The notes under the pieces: model-generated
Database searches by the model: none
Told to the model about the DNA's origin: nothing
The model's input: only the letters and a program-made list of their open reading frames with translations
Translations under genes and position numbers: made by a program
Part shown: positions 59,694 to 64,000 of the stretch, piece after piece
Position numbering within the stretch: the stretch's first letter is position 1
Layout of the letters: every line of letters starts with the position of its first letter
NCBI GenBank assembly: GCA_028274465.1
Contig: CM051455.1
Location: forward strand, 127,321,462 to 127,385,461
Source: Plantago ovata
Lineage: Eukaryota > Streptophyta > Magnoliopsida > Lamiales > Plantaginaceae
DNA: 64,000 nucleotides
Direction of reading: 5' to 3'

Positions 59694-59698
59694 TAAAC

Positions 59699-60960
59699 TG
59701 ATGAATGTGTATTTTACACTTTCATTCGAGTCTTTTTCACCTATTTTAGCTATCCTCTATGTTAATTTAGCTATATTTTAGTACATTTTATTAGAATAGT
59801 GTCACGTTTCCCTTTAGATTTTATTTTACAGGTTTTGGTTGAAATTCGAGGATTTCCGGGCAAATATATTGAAGTTGACAAGGAATTGGTGTTCCAGAAG
59901 CCTATTTGGAGTATCTGAAGGTTTCCGAATAGGATTTGGAGTCTAGGGGCCGAATCTGGAGGTTAGAAGGCTACTAGAAGACAGAAACCGAGTCCGAAAA
60001 GGGGAAGAAATCCAAAAACGCGTCGAAAACGCGGATTTCCGCGAGAAATACTCTGGGGCGAACCGCCCCAGATGTGGGGCGAACCGCCCCACAGTATTTC
60101 GGGGCCTATATATAGTTGCTCATGTTTTCTCCGAAAATCATACTTTTCCAAGCCTACTTTCTCACCTCTCTCTGTAGTTTTAGGTAGGAACTTCCCAGGG
60201 CCTGTCCTGGGAGTTCATAGCTTAGGGGATACTTTTTCATAGCGGATTGGAGCTTGTAGGATCGCAATTCTTCGGAGATTGACAACCTTCGGTAACTTGT
60301 ATCTTACAGTTTAATCTACTTATTCTTATTTATCTTTCAACATGTTTTCTTCTATGATTTCTGTTGATTGCATGCCTATTATGAGTAGATAAACTTATCA
60401 TTGGTGGTAGTATGTGAATTCTTAGCGAAGGGAAGATAATCATGCTAATGGCTATATCGCGCATTATACTCCGTGTCATTGCTTTATTTCGTTGATCAGG
60501 CACAACCTAAATTCTCGTATGTTGTATTAATTATTATGCACAATTGGACACTTGTCGACCTGGGCGCGAGTTTATCTTCGTAGTGTTGAATAATTACGGA
60601 ACACATTAGGACAATAGTGATTGACTTGTCAGACCAATTATCTTCGTAGTGCTTAATAATTGCAACAGGACACTAGATTGATTCAAAGATCTCTATGCAA
60701 GACCGAGGAATTTATGCATGATTATCGACCCGTTATGCTTTGAAGGATCATACTATCATCAATCTCCATTATCTGTTAGAAAACACCTTTGCTATCTGTC
60801 TGCTGTTTTTATATTCTAAATTAGATTTGATAAAGCTAGTTATAGTCCTGAGAGAACGACACTCGAGTCATTCTACTGCTACACTACGGTTTTCGTTGTA
60901 GTTGTGGATTGCCTTTGGCTAATTACAAATATTATTTGATTGAATTTGGCACGTTCATCA
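59699..60960 (+). mobile_element. Nested solo LTR of the same family, opposite orientation
   Basis: Runs from TGATGAATGTGTATTTTACAC to TTTGGCACGTTCATCA, with TSD TAAAC at 59694-59698 and 60961-60965. It is the reverse complement in layout of the host element's LTRs; its palindrome array (60054-60092) again lies just upstream of CTATATATAG. 1262 bp. Confidence 0.93.
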
Positions 60961-61019
60961 TAAACGAGGTAAAAAGATCGATAATTTAGCATAATAGGAG
61001 AAAATCGAGTTTTCGGGCT

Positions 61020-61145
61020 TACTGGACGCCCGGGGCGAACCGTCCCACGTGGGAGGCGATTCGCCTGGGGCTTCCAGTGAACCCCCGGTTCCCCGGTCGT
61101 GCCAGGCGAATCGCCCCACGTGGGGGCTGTTCGCCCGGCACCTCC
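61020..61145. repeat. GGCGAATCGCC palindrome cluster inside the gag-only element
   Basis: Four or five variants (GGGGCGAACCGTCCC, GGCGATTCGCC, GGCGAATCGCCCC and others) alternate with CCACGTGGG. It is downstream of gag in element orientation and not in an LTR. Confidence 0.8.
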
Positions 61146-61528
61146 AGACTCCTGGTGGTGTCGGTTTCCCTCCTAAAATGCTAAATTATCATCTAGAGAC
61201 CTACTTTATCACCAAAAACACAGGAAAAATAAATATGCATGCAATGCAAGAAAGCAATAAAACTAAACTACATGCGACCATTACCACTAATGTTATCCAT
61301 TATCAAATGGAAACAAATCTTGTGCATCCGTTCCATTAATCCTCGCATCTTGGGAACCATCCTTGGCTCCTCTCCGTATCTGCTCAAGCAAGTCCATGAT
61401 TCCCTGAAAACTAAAATTAACAAAACCAAGAAAAACAAAATCTAAAAAATAACTAAGGGAATCAGATGGAAAATAAAAAGAGTAAAGAGGATCAAAACTC
61501 CTTTGGGACTCATAGGTGGGTGCATGGA

Positions 61529-62188
61529 TCAGAACGTAGGAGTCAAGATCAAGAGTATCTGCCGCAATTGATTCAAAGACACCAAATATTCAGAGATTGG
61601 CTCCTCGACCTCAACACAACTCACGCCATCACCTTCTGACTCAAGTGAAGCAATGGATTCAGTTATCACTTCCTCCTGACCAACAACCTCGACATCCGCA
61701 AGTAAAGACGTGGAATCCAAGCTAAGCACTGAGGAGACTTCATCAATGGATTCTTCTCCACGTTCCTCTTCATCGGCAATGTCAATTTCTGGTGGCTGAC
61801 TACTAAAGCGAGACGTCCATGCCTTTGACCCGGGAGGTGAGTCCCTATCCCAATGTTCCAGAAACTTGCTGGTTACTTCACCCCAAGTGCGCAACGATTT
61901 TTCCAGCGGGATTCTGAGCCATCTTCGAGCGTACCCTTTCAAGGCTCCCATAAATCCTCTCATACAAAGTTGCTCATGTGATAAAATAACCCCCTCCTCA
62001 TTCTCACGAGGTATCCTCAACACTCCTTCCTCGTACGTGTCTAAGAACCCTCTTGGATCATCACCCATCGAAAACGTGGAGAGAATGGAGTAGTACGAAG
62101 GATCGAAGTCATAATCCCTGCAATCGTCATCCAATATTATGCAAGGCCCTCGGGGCATCACATACCGGGGCAACGTAGGTTGACTCAT
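61529..62188 (-). CDS. gag: Gag polyprotein of the gag-only LTR element
   Basis: Open from ATG 62188 to the stop at 61529, 219 aa. Residues about 45-115 match the retrotrans_gag pattern: DDPRGFLDTYEEGVLRI, GFMGALKGYARRWLRIPL, KSLRTWGEVTSKFLEHW. The C-terminal half is acidic and Ser-rich (DEEERGEESIDEVSSVLSL) with no zinc knuckle, so it is shorter than usual Gypsy gags. The ATG is about 320 nt downstream of the PBS in element orientation. Gag forms the virus-like particle that packages RNA; here it could act with pol from another element. Intactness while pol is absent fits the TR-GAG class. Confidence 0.85.
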   Translation of the reverse strand: MSQPTLPRYVMPRGPCIILDDDCRDYDFDPSYYSILSTFSMGDDPRGFLDTYEEGVLRIPRENEEGVILSHEQLCMRGFMGALKGYARRWLRIPLEKSLRTWGEVTSKFLEHWDRDSPPGSKAWTSRFSSQPPEIDIADEEERGEESIDEVSSVLSLDSTSLLADVEVVGQEEVITESIASLESEGDGVSCVEVEEPISEYLVSLNQLRQILLILTPTF

Positions 62189-62489
62189 CCTTTAATATGA
62201 CTAGTTTCTGCACACGAGGAAACAAGAAACCAAGGAGCAGAATCCACAAAAGAAAAACAAAAACTTGCAAAGAAAAACACAAAGAGTGCAAATAAACACA
62301 ATGTAACCGAGAACTTCGAGAGCACAAGCACACAAGGTAACCAAGATCAGATTAGATGAATTTACTGAAAAAGATAGGGGGAAAGAAATAGGGTAAGAAA
62401 GTGAAATTTTCTGAGAGCAAACCCCCAGAGCTCTCTTGTAGGGAACTGAATGCTGAAAATATAAATAAGCTAAACAGAAAAAGGAGTAT

Positions 62490-62510
62490 AGTCCCCGGCA
62501 GCGCCGCCAA
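62490..62510 (-). promoter_or_regulatory. Primer-binding site
   Basis: Minus strand TTGGCGGCGCTGCCGGGGAC lies 2 bp inside the 5' LTR. The TGGCGCCG..GCCGGGGA type is typical of Tat/Athila plant Gypsy elements; the copy here has one extra or changed base near its start. Confidence 0.75.
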
Positions 62511-62512
62511 TT

Positions 62513-63697
62513 TGATGAACCAGAATTTGTCAGATTCTAATTAATCAAATAAATTTTTTTTTAGACAAAGGCAATTCACAACTACAACGAAAATCGTAGC
62601 GTAGCAGTAAAATAACATCGAGTGTCGATCTCTAAGGACTATAACTAGCTTTATCTAATCTAACTTAAACTATAAAATCAACAGACGACTTAGCACAGAT
62701 TTTTCTTATCAAGATAATGGAGGTTAGTGATAGTATGATCATTCAAAGCATAGCAGGTTATTGATCATGCATGAAGTACCCGATCGTTTTGCATAGAGAT
62801 CTTTGATCATGAATTGTCCAATGTGTTCCGTTTTATTCAACACTACGAAGATAGAGGGCTTAGATAGATCAAAGAAATAAAGCAATAACTCAAAGTCTGG
62901 TTCGCTTTACCGCCATCAACATAATTAATAACCTTTCGCTAAGAAATCACATACTATCAACAACGATAGATTTAGCTACTCATAGATGTCATGCAATCAA
63001 CATAAATCATAGCAAGATTGAATGAAAACATGTTGAAGATAAATAAATATAAATAGAAAAATCTGAGATACAATGTTACCGAAGGTTGTCAATCTCCGAA
63101 GAATCGTGATCTCGCAAGCTCCAAATCGATAAGAAAAAGTATCTCCTATGCTAGGAATTTCCAGAACAGGCTCTGGAGAATTCTTCCCTAAAACTAATGA
63201 GAAAATTATGAAAAAAGGTATGAGAAAGTATGAAAAATGGAGAAAACTGAGCAACTATATATAGGGGTTCGGAACGTGTGGGGCGAGGGCGAATCGCCTG
63301 GTGTGGGGCGAATCGCCCAACATCCCGGGCGAATCGCCCCGGAGTGTCAGTCGGCTGCCGACGCGTTTTCGACGCGTTTTTGGATTTCTTTTCCTTTTTG
63401 GACTTAGTTTTTGCCTTCTAGTGACCTTTTAGCCTTCAGACTCGACCCCTAGACTTCAAATCCTATCCGGAATCTTCTAGATACTCCAAAAATATCCCCG
63501 GAACACCAATTCTTCGTTCTCTTCCATATAATTGCCCGAAAAACCACATTTTTCACCTAAAACCTGTAAAATGCAAACTATAGGGAAACGTGACACTATT
63601 CTAATAAAATGCACTATAATATAGCTAAATTAACATAGAGGATAGCTCAATTAGGTGAAAAAAGACTCGAATGAAGGTGTAAAATACACGTTCATCA
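62513..63697 (-). repeat. 5' LTR of the gag-only element
   Basis: 1185 bp with the same TG...CA ends. The palindrome array is at about 63278-63340 and the TATA box is the complement of about 63258-63265. Confidence 0.93.
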
Positions 63698-64000
63698 TTC
63701 TTCCTCCCCAACAAGTTCAAGTCGGAGCTGTGGTCTGCTTTCGAACATGAAGGCTCCTAAGCCTTCCGGAAGAAGGTCGCCAAGATCAAGGCATCGGGGA
63801 ACAAGCCGGGGTGGATTGGGGAGGAGGAGTGGTCCCTGTGGAAGCAGTATTGGGAGGACAGATAAATGTTTAGTTTGTTGAATGAAATGTTTAGAATTTT
63901 TTTTTTTACATTTTAGTATTTCTGTACGTACATTTTAGTTTGTACATTTTAGTATTTATGTTTATGTTCGTACATTTTAGTATTTCTGTACGTACTATTT
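63698..64000 (+). mobile_element. CACTA-4, right half after LTR insertion
   Basis: Starts with the TTCTT TSD and resumes CACTA-4 exon 3 (FFLPNKFKSELWSAFEHE, then a TAA). From about 63870 it holds the 3' UTR words TTTATGTTCGTACATTTTAG, matching 50940-51000 of CACTA-2. It runs off the window. Confidence 0.8.

Larger units (their letters stand above)
57043..63697 (-). mobile_element. Gag-only LTR retrotransposon (Tat/Athila-like, TR-GAG type)
   Basis: TSD TTCTT lies at 57038-57042 and 63698-63702. LTRs are 57043-58222 (3' in its orientation) and 62513-63697 (5'), beginning TGATGAAC and ending GTTCATCA. Next to the 5' LTR, the complement of 62490-62510 reads TTGGCGGCGCTGCCGGGGAC, a TGGCGCCG-type PBS used by Tat/Athila Gypsy elements. 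Next to the 3' LTR is a GGTTTGGGGAGTTT polypurine tract. One gag ORF is present; no protease, RT, RNase H or integrase. A solo LTR of the same family (59699-60960) is nested inside. Without it the element is about 5.4 kb. Confidence 0.92.

Overview
This is a flowering-plant nuclear sequence, most likely from a eudicot. It is AT-rich, introns carry GT/AG borders, and nearly everything recognisable is a plant transposable element: L1-type LINE with DUF4283-like ORF1, CACTA (En/Spm), RPA-carrying Helitron, Tat/Athila-like LTR element, Stowaway, Mutator-like and hAT-like elements. I find no convincing intact host gene, rRNA or conventional tRNA. The window is a nested transposon graveyard, and many insertion boundaries and target-site duplications (TSDs) can be read to the base. 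Two 100-base N gaps (13271-13370, 32209-32308) interrupt it.

Layout. 1-6160 and 27699-32122 are arms of a large inverted duplication (about 2.35 kb each after removing later insertions). Arm 1 was hit by CACTA-1 (2606-5746); arm 2 keeps the exact empty site but was hit by a solo LTR (29642-31734) and another CACTA end (32123). Between the arms lie a broken minus-strand L1 LINE (about 6159-13020), a plus-strand Helitron (about 13.9-25.25 kb) with an RPA70-like gene and a Rep/helicase gene, and a retroposed non-coding unit with 18-bp TSDs (25274-27085). 32.3-38.4 kb holds tandem repeats, three tandem tRNA-like units with Pol III boxes and T-tract terminators, a Helitron 3' end and small LTR remnants. 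38.4-43.1 kb is a tandem duplication of about 2.5 kb, broken inside a CACTA end. CACTA-3 (43118-46503) follows, then a Mutator-like element (47434-51852) carrying an array of TCGGAGCT inverted repeats and itself split by CACTA-2 (48251-51719). Then come LINE remnants, one split by a hAT-like element (52686-53593) and another cut by an LTR (55114). Last is a truncated CACTA-4 split by a gag-only LTR retrotransposon (57043-63697), which contains an inverted solo LTR of its own family.

How the parts work together. The CACTA copies share TIRs, 3-bp TSDs and dense AGCGACGGAT subterminal repeats; at most they encode a TNPA/Transposase_24-like DNA-binding protein and never a catalytic transposase, so they look like dependants of an autonomous element outside the window. 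The Gypsy-type element has LTRs, PBS, PPT and an intact gag ORF but no pol (TR-GAG type). The Helitron once had the full plant set (RPA-like protein plus HUH/Y2 Rep fused to a Pif1-type helicase) but now has several stops and frameshifts.

The observations most worth following up are the tandem tRNA-like Pol III units at 33.8-34.4 kb, the TCGGAGCT/AGCTTCC palindrome family including a 54-bp perfect palindrome, the palindromic GGCGAATCGCC array placed just upstream of the TATA box in every copy of the gag-only LTR, and the duplicated two-exon module in the Helitron Rep gene.
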